Assembly: GCA_039819065.1 (NCBI GenBank)
Contig: JBCBSS010000102.1
Span: forward strand, 1 to 29,165
Reading direction: 5' to 3'
DNA: 29,165 nucleotides
Source: JBCBSS01 sp039819065
GTDB lineage: Bacteria > Bacteroidota > Bacteroidia > Cytophagales > Cyclobacteriaceae
Shown here: one piece after another, positions 14,858 to 22,877 of the stretch
How positions within the stretch are numbered: the first letter of the stretch is position 1
Layout of the letters: the number at the start of each line of letters is the position of its first letter
Made by a program: the position numbers and the translations under genes
The notes under the pieces: generated by a model
The model's input: the letters and a program-made list of their open reading frames with translations, nothing else
Told to the model about the DNA's origin: nothing
The model's database searches: none

Positions 14858-16783
14858 ATGTTTGAAAAAGGGCGACGGGTATTAGCCGCAATCATGTTTG
14901 CCGATATGGAGGGATACACTGCACTGATGCAGAAGGATGAGGCACGCGCAAGGGCTAATCGCGATCGTTATCGTCAGGTGTTAGAGTCGGCCATTGATAC
15001 ACATAATGGTGAGGTGGTACAGTACTACGGAGATGGCGCATTGAGCATCTTCGAGAGTTCCATCGAAGCAGTTAGGTCGGCCATCAAAATACAGAGTGAA
15101 TTACAATCCGAGCCGAAAATACCACTAAGAATAGGCCTTCATTCAGGCGACATAGTTTATGATGATGACGGTATTTATGGAGATGGGGTCAACATCGCAT
15201 CGAGAATAGAATCGCTATCCGTACCAGGTGGAGTTCTCATTTCAGAGCGCGTTTATGATGACATTAAGAATCACGCTGACTTTGAGACGAACAACCTGGG
15301 CATCTTCGAATTAAAGAATGTGAGGAGGCCTATCGAGGTTTTTGCTTTGTGCAATAAAGGCCTGATTGTACCGAAATCGAATCAGATCAACGGCAAAGGT
15401 CAGCAGCAGGAAAAGAGCATTGCGGTCATGCCCTTCGTCAATATGAGCGCCGATCCGGACAATGAGTATTTTAGTGATGGCATTACTGAAGAAATCATCA
15501 ATGCACTGACCAAAGTGGAGGGCTTGCGTGTGGCTTCGCGTACGTCATCCTTTTCATTTAAAGGCAAGAATCAGGATGTGCGGGAAATAGGTAATCAGCT
15601 CAATGTACAACATGTCATAGAAGGGAGCGTACGCAAAGCGGGTAATAAAGTGCGGGTCACAGCCCAGTTAATCAATACGCATGATGGCTATCATGCCTGG
15701 TCAGAAAATTTCGATAGGCAACTTGAAGATATTTTTGAGTTGCAAGACGAGCTTTCTTCTAAGATTGCCCAGAACCTAAGGGAAAAGCTAAGCCTCAAGG
15801 AGGCCAATAAATCGCTTGTCGTCGCCCCTACCAAGGATATCGAAGCCTATAATTTATACCTGCAAGGATTGTTTCATTACAATAAATGGACAGCAGGCAG
15901 TGCCGCTCAATCAATAGCCTATTTTGAAAAGGCCATTGAAAGGGAGCCTGATTTTGCACCGGCTTATGCCAATATGGCTTCAGCTTACGTGCTTGTAGGT
16001 ACTACCGGTCAGGCCGATGCCCACAAGTCTATGGATCTGGCACGCGAGGCCTGCCGCAAAGCACTTAAGTTGGATAGTACCATTGTAGAAGCCTATACTG
16101 CCCTCTCTTTTATCCAATTCTTCTATGATTGGGACTTGGACTCGGCCAGAAACTCCATTCTAAAAGCGCTCGCTATCAATCCGAATCACCCGGACGCTCG
16201 TCTGAGCAATGGCTTGTACCATTTGGTAATGGGAGATACCACTCGCGCCATCGAAGAAATTGAAACCGGGCTGAAAACTGACCCGTTGTCTTTGCAGATC
16301 AACCGGGCTTTAGCCGATACATTCTACTTTGCTGGCATGTTTGATAGGGCCATCGCTCATTATGATAAAACCCTCCAAATCGACCCTTCATACAGGGCAG
16401 CGGTAGAATTCAAGGGATGGACCTATCTTCTGAAAGGTGACTATGACACAGCCATTGGCATATTCCATTTACTCGGCGAAGAAACTACCCATGCCATGAA
16501 GCCGCATACGCAACTAGCCTATGCTTATGCCAGAAAAGGCGATCAGGAAAAGGCACTGGAATACCTTGAATTACTCAAACAGGACAAAGACCAAACCATG
16601 AACATAGACTTTGCCACTGTTTATGCTGGTTTGGAAGACTTGGACAACGCCTTTCTATATCTCCATAAGTCCATCGAAGATAGAATTGGGATGATGATCT
16701 TCCTTAACATCAGCCCGGTTTGGGAGCCCATCAAGCATGATAGCAGGTTTGATGACCTTTTAAGAGAGGTTGGGCTGAAATGA
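14858..16783 (+). CDS. Class III nucleotide cyclase-like protein with TolB-like domain and TPR repeats
   Basis: The protein has 641 residues and no membrane segment. Residues 8-165 form a class III cyclase homology domain: FADMEGYTALM (metal Asp16), YYGDGALSIF (metal Asp59), LRIGLHSGDIVY and YGDGVNIASRIESL (Asn112 and Arg116 in transition-state positions). The positions that normally set adenine specificity (Lys four before Asp59, and an Asp before the IYG motif) are Gln55 and Gly105, so ATP preference cannot be assumed. Residues 186-310 match the TolB-like/FlgO-type domain (SIAVMPFVNMSADPDNEYFS, VIEGSVRK, WSENFDR) often found with such cyclases. About 325-620 is a TPR array (AYNLYLQG, YFEKAIEREPDFAPAYANMA, ALAINPNHPDA and others). 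It probably makes a cyclic nucleotide or acts as a signalling scaffold. It lies 160 bp before the solute-binding gene on the same strand. Confidence 0.88.
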   Translation: MFEKGRRVLAAIMFADMEGYTALMQKDEARARANRDRYRQVLESAIDTHNGEVVQYYGDGALSIFESSIEAVRSAIKIQSELQSEPKIPLRIGLHSGDIVYDDDGIYGDGVNIASRIESLSVPGGVLISERVYDDIKNHADFETNNLGIFELKNVRRPIEVFALCNKGLIVPKSNQINGKGQQQEKSIAVMPFVNMSADPDNEYFSDGITEEIINALTKVEGLRVASRTSSFSFKGKNQDVREIGNQLNVQHVIEGSVRKAGNKVRVTAQLINTHDGYHAWSENFDRQLEDIFELQDELSSKIAQNLREKLSLKEANKSLVVAPTKDIEAYNLYLQGLFHYNKWTAGSAAQSIAYFEKAIEREPDFAPAYANMASAYVLVGTTGQADAHKSMDLAREACRKALKLDSTIVEAYTALSFIQFFYDWDLDSARNSILKALAINPNHPDARLSNGLYHLVMGDTTRAIEEIETGLKTDPLSLQINRALADTFYFAGMFDRAIAHYDKTLQIDPSYRAAVEFKGWTYLLKGDYDTAIGIFHLLGEETTHAMKPHTQLAYAYARKGDQEKALEYLELLKQDKDQTMNIDFATVYAGLEDLDNAFLYLHKSIEDRIGMMIFLNISPVWEPIKHDSRFDDLLREVGLK

Positions 16784-16943
16784 ATGATGCTATTAGACCA
16801 TAGCAGTATTCACACCGAGTACAACAACAATTTCATCCTAGAGATGATATAATTCGCCGAAAACGAAAACCCGATTTTTGGATATGTCTAAAGACTTTTC
16901 GTTCTTGAGCCGCTGATAACTACCTCAACCCTAAATCTTTAGT

Positions 16944-17795
16944 ATGAAATCTTATCGTTTAACACGTTCTTTTTTAATCTTAATTGGTGCCTTTATCTGT
17001 TCCAACGCTTTTAGTCAATACAAGGGTGATAGTTGGGCTGATGTACAAGCCAAGGGCAGTGGCAAACTTTCTATTGTCTACTATGAAATCTCCGGCATGA
17101 TTGAGCAGAAATCAGACGGTCAGTTGTCTGGTGTATGCGTTGATATCCTTAATGATTTTGTGGCTTTTGTAGAAAAGCAATATGGCAAGAAACTCACACT
17201 GGACTTTGTAGCCAAGGAGAAGGTCTTTTCTGATTTTCTTAGCAAATCCAGGAAATCATCCAATGTGCTGGCCGTTTCTACCATTAGTATCACGGATGAG
17301 CGCAAGGAGCAAATGAAGTTCACACCGGCTTTCATGCCTAACCCATTGGTTTTCCTAACACACAAGAATGCGCCAACCATATCTAACTTGAATAGTGTTT
17401 CAAGCCAACTCAAAGGTTATCGTGCGATGGCTATCAAAGGAGGCAATAATCAGGGCTATTTAGAATACGTAAAAGAGAAATATTATCCGGAGCTTCAGGT
17501 AAAACTCAAGCCTTCTGAGAAAGTCATTCTCAAAGAAATGCAAAGCAATACTCAGTCATTTACCATCTTGGATTTCACCGATTACTATGATGTGATCAAG
17601 AAGAAGCTACCTCTCAAGCGACAAAAAGTGAATCTATCCCATTTCAAAGAAGAGTTCGGTTTCGTCATGTCAGATGATTCTGATTGGGGAGAGGTATGGA
17701 ACGCTTTTCTGACACCAAGCTATAAGAATAGCATGTCCTACAAGAAAGCTATTATGACCAACCTGGGAAGTACATTTGCCAGTTTGGTGAATTAA
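16944..17795 (+). CDS. Periplasmic solute-binding-like protein (type 3 SBP fold)
   Basis: The protein has 283 residues with a signal peptide (MKSYRLTRSFLILIGAFICS, cleaved after about NAFSQ). The mature part follows the amino-acid-binding SBP_bac_3 pattern: KLSIVYYEISGMIEQ at the start, SGVCVDILNDFVAFVEKQYG (the usual G.x.vDl helix), VLAVSTISITDERKEQMKFTPAF (the usual I..tpeR...f.f), NPLVFLTHK, LKGYRAMAIKGGNNQGYLEYV and EFGFVMSDDSDW near the C-terminus. No permease or ATPase is adjacent, so it may be a sensor or a free-standing binding protein rather than a transporter part. The ligand is unknown. It follows the cyclase gene at 160 bp on the same strand, and a bidirectional terminator follows its stop. 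Confidence 0.82.
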   Translation: MKSYRLTRSFLILIGAFICSNAFSQYKGDSWADVQAKGSGKLSIVYYEISGMIEQKSDGQLSGVCVDILNDFVAFVEKQYGKKLTLDFVAKEKVFSDFLSKSRKSSNVLAVSTISITDERKEQMKFTPAFMPNPLVFLTHKNAPTISNLNSVSSQLKGYRAMAIKGGNNQGYLEYVKEKYYPELQVKLKPSEKVILKEMQSNTQSFTILDFTDYYDVIKKKLPLKRQKVNLSHFKEEFGFVMSDDSDWGEVWNAFLTPSYKNSMSYKKAIMTNLGSTFASLVN

Positions 17796-17806
17796 TACGG
17801 CATTCT

Positions 17807-17843
17807 AATGGCTCGAAATGATTGCATGTCTTTTCGAGTCATT
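17807..17843 (+). terminator. Intrinsic terminator between convergent genes
   Basis: AATGGCTCGAAA (17807-17818) pairs with TTTCGAGTCATT (17832-17843) over 12 bp with one G-U pair, and TTCTTAC follows. It lies 12 bp after the solute-binding stop and 18 bp before the stop of the convergent DinB-like gene, so it may serve both. Confidence 0.75.
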
Positions 17844-17860
17844 TTCTTACCCCTCTGACA

Positions 17861-18526
17861 CTACCAAGTCTTCTTTTCCCCTTCCGGAAACTCTTCATGT
17901 CTCGTTACTCCTTTGATCTCTACAATATGCCGGTCGGTGTGTGCTATGGAAATAAGCATCAATTGATGTAAGTCTCTCATAGGGGCTTCTCCCCTACCAC
18001 TAGGCGTGACATACATTCTCAAATTCTTATCGGTACTCTCGACAAACTTGATCAGGCTATTTCTGCCTTCTAGAAAGGCATTGATCGCGTCCCTTTTACT
18101 ACACCACCTGCCTCGGGGCTCAAGGTACCAGGGCGATTTACCTGTATTCTGAGTGGTTACCTGACCATAAGAAAGTACCTGCTCATCGCTGCCCTGCGCC
18201 CGAAGCAGTAATAGATTTCCAGCTTCGGGGAACTGGATTAGAACTGTGATTTCGCGGTAGTACAATTGGTCATGTACCTGTTGATGTTCTAACACCTCGG
18301 CGATAGACCAGTGACTGGTATCTTCTCGAAAATACCATTGCTCGTCGCTCAGGGGATTAACCAATTCTAGAACCTCATCACGCGTACGCTTTAACCCCTC
18401 CAAGAGTAAGGTGCGTTCTGCTTCTGTCCAGGTTCTATCCTCTAGACTCTCGACGTCTTTATTGGTAGAACAGGAAAGCAAGGCTGTTGAGGTAGCAAGG
18501 AATAGCACAGCATAGTAAATCTTCAT
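17861..18526 (-). CDS. DinB-like lipoprotein
   Basis: The protein has 221 residues. The N-terminus is a lipoprotein signal (MKIYYAVLFLATSTALLSC, lipobox Cys19). The rest has the DinB four-helix pattern: TLLLEGLKRTRDEVLELV, then SDEQWYFREDTSHWSIAEVLEHQQVHDQLYY (His81), and near the end LHQLMLISIAHTDRHIVEI (His196 and His200). The three histidines sit where DinB proteins bind a divalent metal. DinB-fold enzymes include thiol-dependent S-transferases; the activity of this one is unknown. A lipid-anchored DinB protein is less common than the cytosolic form and implies a periplasmic role. The gene is a single unit convergent with the solute-binding gene. Confidence 0.8.
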   Translation of the reverse strand: MKIYYAVLFLATSTALLSCSTNKDVESLEDRTWTEAERTLLLEGLKRTRDEVLELVNPLSDEQWYFREDTSHWSIAEVLEHQQVHDQLYYREITVLIQFPEAGNLLLLRAQGSDEQVLSYGQVTTQNTGKSPWYLEPRGRWCSKRDAINAFLEGRNSLIKFVESTDKNLRMYVTPSGRGEAPMRDLHQLMLISIAHTDRHIVEIKGVTRHEEFPEGEKKTW

Positions 18527-18682
18527 AATGGCATCATTTGATTAAGTATTTATTTCAAGCTGTGGTTGATTCTTATGAAAACTGGAATGTCTGATTGGCA
18601 AGCCATTATCAAGTTACCTATTCTTGGATTGTGTCAAAGCCATATTTGGTTTTAATTTGGGTATTAGAAAAAAACAAAAACC

Positions 18683-19393
18683 ATGAGCTCCGCTACCATA
18701 GATGTTTCTACCCTAGCATTTCTCAAAACACTAAGAGACAATAACCATAAGAAATGGTTCGACGAAAACAAACCCACATACCAGACTGCTCACCAGAATG
18801 TCATTTCCTTCGCTGATGCACTGATCGCGGAAATGAACAAGAACGATCAGATCGAAACGCCCTCCGGTAAAAAGAGTCTTTTACGCATCTACAGGGATGT
18901 TCGATTTTCTAAAGACAAAACACCTTATAAGATCAACTTTAGTGGCGGTTTGAGAAGGGCAACCAAACAGCTTCGCGGTGGCTATTACTTTCACATTCAG
19001 CCAGAAGGATCATTTATAGCAGGTGGTTTCTGGGCACCTAGTACCCAAGACTTAAAACATATCAGGGAACAGATTGCCCAGGATGATGAACACCTAAGAG
19101 GCGTCATCAGCGACAATAAGTTCAAGAAGTATTTCGGAGAGCTGAGAGGGGAACAAGTCAAGACAGCACCAAAGGGTTTTTCCAAAGAGCATCCGGCCAT
19201 AGATTTACTGCGATACAAGTCATTTATCTTAAAGCATGATTTCACCGATGATGAGGTTATGAACAAAGACTTCCTGAAAAACGTGGTTCAGGGCTTTCAA
19301 AACATGCGTCCTTTCTTTGACTACATGAGCGAGATTCTTACGACTGACTTGAATGGTGTACCGATAGATGAGATATTAGATATTAGAAGTTAG
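18683..19393 (+). CDS. DUF2461 family protein
   Basis: The protein has 236 residues, a usual length for the family (TIGR02453 type). Key stretches are TLAFLKTLRDNNHKKWFDENKPTY at 10-33, SLLRIYRDVRFSKDKTPYKINF (about 65-86; the RDxRFSKDKTPYK signature), GGYYFHIQPEGSFIAGGFW (about 99-117) and the terminal EHPAIDLLRYKSFILKHDF. The function is unknown; the family is widespread in bacteria and some fungi. There is no signal peptide, so it is probably cytosolic. The last four to five codons (ILDIRS) and the stop are made of the beginning of a composite repeat (ATATTAGAAGTTAG), so the C-terminus may have been replaced by a repeat insertion. Confidence 0.9.
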   Translation: MSSATIDVSTLAFLKTLRDNNHKKWFDENKPTYQTAHQNVISFADALIAEMNKNDQIETPSGKKSLLRIYRDVRFSKDKTPYKINFSGGLRRATKQLRGGYYFHIQPEGSFIAGGFWAPSTQDLKHIREQIAQDDEHLRGVISDNKFKKYFGELRGEQVKTAPKGFSKEHPAIDLLRYKSFILKHDFTDDEVMNKDFLKNVVQGFQNMRPFFDYMSEILTTDLNGVPIDEILDIRS

Positions 19394-19552
19394 ACATAAG
19401 AGGTAAGACGAAAGACAAAAGACTAGAAACTGTATTTCGGGCTGTCATTGCGATCCGTCAGTGGACGGACAGGTGCCGAGGTACGAGGATGAAGCAATCC
19501 AGTAGCTATTGGAAGTAAGTAGAAATACATGGAAATAATTAGAAATAGATTC
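19381..19552 (+). repeat. Composite intergenic repeat, copy 6
   Basis: The repeat begins inside the DUF2461 gene, supplies its stop codon (19391-19393), and continues as a 7-bp-word block to about 19425. The core 19443-19499 follows (ATTGC/GCAAT, with TCCGTCAGTGGACGGA insert), then CAGTAGC and a block of AGAAAT/AGTAAGT words (19509-19552). Confidence 0.8.
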
Positions 19553-19556
19553 TAAC

Positions 19557-19608
19557 TGTCATCGCTAAATGTGTTAGTCTGTTGACTTAGAGGTGAGTAG
19601 AAGCAATC
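19557..19608 (+). repeat. Stem-loop core, decayed
   Basis: TGTCATCGCTAAATG...AGAAGCAATCTAGTAGC. The stem has one mismatch, and the flank AGTAGC is intact. It is directly downstream of composite copy 6. Confidence 0.6.
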
Positions 19609-19733
19609 TAGTAGCTAACTACAAATGATTCAATTACGAATTGGACTCCGTACCCTGTCCTTCTGGAAGAAACTTATTGGAGGTTAAGCACAATCTAAGC
19701 AAAAATCATTTATGGATATGACAACCCTAAAAA

Positions 19734-19764
19734 GTAAAGAGGTTGCTCAAAGCAATCTCTTTAC
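19734..19764 (-). terminator. Intrinsic terminator of the peroxiredoxin gene
   Basis: On the minus strand, GTAAAGAGATTGCT / TTG / AGCAACCTCTTTAC forms a 14-bp stem with one G-U pair, followed by TTTTTAGGG. It lies about 50 bp after the peroxiredoxin stop. The hairpin is a relative of those at 14000-14033 and 14191-14224. Confidence 0.8.
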
Positions 19765-19814
19765 CGATATCATTTCAAGCGAAGTTGGGTTATATACCAA
19801 CCTCGCTCAATATC

Positions 19815-20453
19815 CTAATTATCAGAGGGTTTAGTCAACCTCAAGTAAGGCTTTACTTCTGTAAATCCTTGTGGAAATAGCTCAGCGGCTTCATCATTGC
19901 TCACTGAAGGAAGTATCACACAGTCATCGCCTTGCTCCCAGTTTACCGGGGTCGCCAGCTTTTGATAAGCAGTCAATTGTAGAGAATCGATCACCCTAAG
20001 TATTTCCTGGAAGTTACGCCCTGTAGAAGCAGGATAAGTGATCATCAGTTTGATGGTCTTGTCCGGGCCAATGATGAATACTGACCTAACGGTCATTTTG
20101 TTATCGGCATTGGGGTGGATCATGTCGTAAAGCGTAGCTACATTTTTATCCTCATCGGCTATGATAGGAAAGTTGACCGTTGTGTTTTGCGTCTCGTTGA
20201 TATCTCCAATCCAGCCTTTGTGCGATTCAAGCCCGTCAACGCTTAAGGCAACTACTTTTACATTTCTCTTTTCGAATTCATCTCTCAGCTTGGCAGTAGC
20301 GCCTAGCTCGGTTGTACAAACTGGGGTATAGTCAGCAGGGTGTGAAAATAATACGCCCCAACTGTCTCCTAACCAGTTGTGAAAATCAATAGTACCTTCG
20401 GTAGTTTCGGCTGTGAAATTTGGAGCTTGATCTCCAAGTCTTAGTGTTGGCAT
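19815..20453 (-). CDS. 1-Cys peroxiredoxin (Prx6 type)
   Basis: The protein has 212 residues, the usual Prx6 length. The thioredoxin-fold domain has HPADYTPVCTTE with peroxidatic Cys46, Thr43 and the conserved Arg123 (NKMTVRSVFIIGP). The C-terminal Prx6 domain follows (QKLATPVNWEQGDDCVILPSVS). A second cysteine, Cys178, sits in the C-terminal domain where most close relatives have Val, so a disulphide or a second thiol role is possible. The enzyme reduces hydrogen peroxide and organic peroxides in the cytosol. It is a single gene. A 16-bp perfect palindrome (20502-20517) lies 49 bp upstream and a terminator lies 50 bp downstream. Confidence 0.93.
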   Translation of the reverse strand: MPTLRLGDQAPNFTAETTEGTIDFHNWLGDSWGVLFSHPADYTPVCTTELGATAKLRDEFEKRNVKVVALSVDGLESHKGWIGDINETQNTTVNFPIIADEDKNVATLYDMIHPNADNKMTVRSVFIIGPDKTIKLMITYPASTGRNFQEILRVIDSLQLTAYQKLATPVNWEQGDDCVILPSVSNDEAAELFPQGFTEVKPYLRLTKPSDN

Positions 20454-20501
20454 TTTTAAATATGGTTAAAGTAAAAAGATTTCGATGCCGGCAATCCATT
20501 A

Positions 20502-20517
20502 GTCAGGCATGCCTGAC
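20502..20517. promoter_or_regulatory. 16-bp perfect palindrome, candidate operator
   Basis: GTCAGGCATGCCTGAC lies between the divergent peroxiredoxin (start 20453) and DUF4197 (start 20690) genes. Its position, 49 bp upstream of the peroxiredoxin start, fits a regulator site. The regulator is unknown; I do not recognise it as an OxyR, PerR or FNR site. Confidence 0.4.
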
Positions 20518-20689
20518 ATGATAAACGATTATCCAGCTAAAAAGTATTGCAATTTACGCATGATTTTTATTCATATATGCTGCTCGGCATATTCTAGTAG
20601 TAGATAATATAACCAGGGATTCTAAGGTAAATGGCAAGCAATTTGTGTATTTTAATTACTACCATTACGTTATACTGAAAAACAGCACT

Positions 20690-21415
20690 ATGAAAAAGGT
20701 ATTCTTGGTTCTAGCCATCGCATTGATATCCTCTGTTACGATTCTGGAAGCGCAATCATTAAAGGGATTAAAGAAAAAGCTCAAAGACAAGATTTCTACC
20801 AGCGGTAGCGGTTTGAGCGAGGAGGAAATTGGCAATGGGTTGAAAGAAGCCCTCAACAAAGGCGTAGAAAAAGGAGTAGCCCAGGTGTCGAAACCGGATG
20901 GGTACTTCAAAGATGAGTTCATTAAAATACTCATGCCAGAGGAGGCCAAAAAGGTGGAAGACAAATTGCGTAAACTGGGACAAGATAAGCTGGTTGACGA
21001 TGCTATAGAATCCATGAACCGGGCTGCTGAAGATGCGGCGAAAAGTGCCAAGGATATTTTCGTCGATGCCATCAGGCAAATGACCATACAAGATGCCGTC
21101 GGCATTCTAAAAGGAGAAGATGATGCAGCCACTCAGTATTTGAATAGAACAACCAATAATAAGCTCAACGCCTCATTCCAACCGATTATCAAAACGTCAC
21201 TAGACAAGGTGGGGGCGACGAAACATTGGAATGCAGTCATTTCGGCTTATAACAAAATACCCTTTGTAGATAAGGTCAACCCCGACCTTGATCAATATGT
21301 GACCGAAAAAGCCATTGAAGGGCTTTTCGTGCAAGTAGCCAAAGAAGAGAAAGAGATCAGGGAAAACCCAGCCGCTCGAACTTCAGATTTGCTGAAGAAA
21401 GTGTTTGGCCAGTGA
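20690..21415 (+). CDS. DUF4197 family exported protein
   Basis: I chose the ATG at 20690 (241 residues) because it puts a signal peptide at the N-terminus (MKKVFLVLAIALISSVTILEAQ). An in-frame ATG at 20645 would add MYFNYYHYVILKNST before it and break the pattern. The mature protein matches DUF4197: GLSEEEIGNGLKEALNKGVEKGVAQVS, DGYFKDEFIKILMPEEAKKVEDKLRKLG, then FVDAIRQMTIQDAVGILKGEDDAATQYL, and a C-terminal helix region with YVTEKAIEGLFVQVAKEEKEIRENPAAR. It is helical and charged, and probably periplasmic. The function is unknown. Confidence 0.9.
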   Translation: MKKVFLVLAIALISSVTILEAQSLKGLKKKLKDKISTSGSGLSEEEIGNGLKEALNKGVEKGVAQVSKPDGYFKDEFIKILMPEEAKKVEDKLRKLGQDKLVDDAIESMNRAAEDAAKSAKDIFVDAIRQMTIQDAVGILKGEDDAATQYLNRTTNNKLNASFQPIIKTSLDKVGATKHWNAVISAYNKIPFVDKVNPDLDQYVTEKAIEGLFVQVAKEEKEIRENPAARTSDLLKKVFGQ

Positions 21416-21556
21416 CAATAGACTATTTCAAGTCTTATTAGTTTGACTTCTTACCATTTTTTCATTCTTTCGTCTTGATTTTGCTTTTAGACAGTCATTG
21501 GCTATCACAATATCCTCTAGGAACATTCCAGCAGAGATCAGATAGGGATTTCAGGT

Positions 21557-21919
21557 ATGGATAGAAAGAGAAATACGTTTTTGTTGCTGAGTTTACAATA
21601 TGTCAGAAAACACTGGGTAATATATGCTATCCTGTTCGCGTATTTTATTAGTCTATCATTGAACGCTTTCGGCATTGCGTTCTGGCTCCCTTCTTGTCCC
21701 ATCAAGGAATTCACCGGCTATGAGTGCTTGGGTTGTGGAATGAGCCATGCTTTCATGGCACTGCTGAAGTTTGATTTTGAGGAGGCCCTTCACCATAACC
21801 CAATGGTCTTTATCATAGTACCAGCCCTGCTAATATGGGTTATTATCGACTTCTATAAACATGCTATCCAACCTTTAAATAAACATCACAAAAATGAGTA
21901 CATTTCAAAAAGTAATTGA
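21557..21919 (+). CDS. DUF2752 family membrane protein
   Basis: The protein has 120 residues. TM1 is about 19-42. The family signature follows: SCPIKEFTGYECLGCGMSHAFMALLKFDFEEALHHNP (cysteines 47, 57 and 60; a CxxC pair that could bind metal). TM2 is about 83-99. The C-terminus is basic. The function of DUF2752 proteins is unknown. The gene overlaps the next one by 26 bp (that start is at 21894), so the two are translated from one message and probably work together. Confidence 0.85.
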   Translation: MDRKRNTFLLLSLQYVRKHWVIYAILFAYFISLSLNAFGIAFWLPSCPIKEFTGYECLGCGMSHAFMALLKFDFEEALHHNPMVFIIVPALLIWVIIDFYKHAIQPLNKHHKNEYISKSN

Positions 21920-22703
21920 CGAGGGATACTACTTAGACATTGGGAAGTCCATGAGCGACGGCTGGGAGCTTTTTAAAAAAGGTGCCAGTAGCTTTATCGG
22001 TTTCACTGTCATTTTCATCGTCATTTTGATCATCATTTCGGAAGTGATGGAATATGTTCCAGTTCCACTTGTCGGTTCTTTTATTTCTGATTTACTGCTT
22101 GCTTGTCTTACGGCTGGTTTTTTTGTCTTTGCCTTCCACCTCACCTCTCGTCAAGAGGATTTTGGCCAATTTTTCGAAGGTTTCCAGGACATTGCACAGC
22201 TCGGTATTTTTCAGATAGTATACAACCTAATTCAGATACCTATACTCATCATCATAACCCTTCTTATTATTCCCTGGGAATTGTTTTTGGAGCTATCATC
22301 AGGAGGCATCACCGACCTGGAGTACTTTCTAGAAGAGATGCAAGGAATTTTGGCCACTGAATTCGTAGGTAGAGCGATTTTGGGCATCTTTTTAGCTGCA
22401 GCCTTATCTATCTATATAGGTATATCATACAGTCTCGTAATCCCATTAATCACACTCGGCAAACTTAGCTTTTGGGAGGCCATGGAGACGAGTAGAAAGG
22501 TTACAGCACAGAAGTTTTTTACCTTTTTTGGTTTGTATTTGATCATGGGACTGATTGTCGGGATTGGTACTCTTATAACCTGTTTATTAGGAATAATTGT
22601 ACTCATCCCTTTCTACTTTTGTACCGTCTATGCAGTATACACCAGTATCTTCAAAGAGGCGGCTGATCAAGGCCCGTTGACGGGAGAGCTTGATATGTTT
22701 TAA
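21894..22703 (+). CDS. Multi-pass membrane protein of unknown function
   Basis: The protein has 269 residues with about six membrane segments (roughly 32-56, 63-83, 97-127, 158-180, 182-195 and 211-255). The overall shape and the short polar N-terminus (DEGYYLDIGKSMSDGWELFKK) resemble DUF975-like and glycerophosphodiesterase-membrane-domain-like proteins, but I cannot assign a family with confidence. PLITLGKLSFWEAMETSRKVT is a typical motif of that superfamily between two helices. It overlaps the DUF2752 gene, which supports a functional pair in the inner membrane. Confidence 0.75.
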   Translation: MSTFQKVIDEGYYLDIGKSMSDGWELFKKGASSFIGFTVIFIVILIIISEVMEYVPVPLVGSFISDLLLACLTAGFFVFAFHLTSRQEDFGQFFEGFQDIAQLGIFQIVYNLIQIPILIIITLLIIPWELFLELSSGGITDLEYFLEEMQGILATEFVGRAILGIFLAAALSIYIGISYSLVIPLITLGKLSFWEAMETSRKVTAQKFFTFFGLYLIMGLIVGIGTLITCLLGIIVLIPFYFCTVYAVYTSIFKEAADQGPLTGELDMF

Positions 22704-22747
22704 TTCATTTGTCTTGGTGAAAAGAGGATGTCAAAAGCCCAATTTAA

Positions 22748-22839
22748 TGTCATCCCGATCAATTGGGATGAGAAATCTTACTCTATTGATAATCAACGCT
22801 TTGAGTTGAGTGAGATTTCTCCCTACGGTCGAAAAGACA
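22748..22839. repeat. Inverted pair of stem-loop cores between convergent genes (92 bp)
   Basis: The plus core at 22748-22777 (TGTCATCCC, with inner palindrome CATCCCGATCAATTGGGATG) faces a minus core at 22814-22839 (GATTTCTCCC...GAAAAGACA), which is decayed. It lies between the membrane-protein stop and the thiolase stop. Confidence 0.65.
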
Positions 22840-22877
22840 GCTTTTGAGACGGCCCCTTTTCTTTCGCAGAATATCCG

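Larger units (their letters stand above)
19394..19814. other. Intergenic region with repeats and terminator
   Basis: This gap holds the rest of composite copy 6, a second, decayed core at 19557-19608 (ATCGC/GCAAT, one mismatch), about 120 bp without recognised features, and the peroxiredoxin terminator at 19734-19764. Confidence 0.7.
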
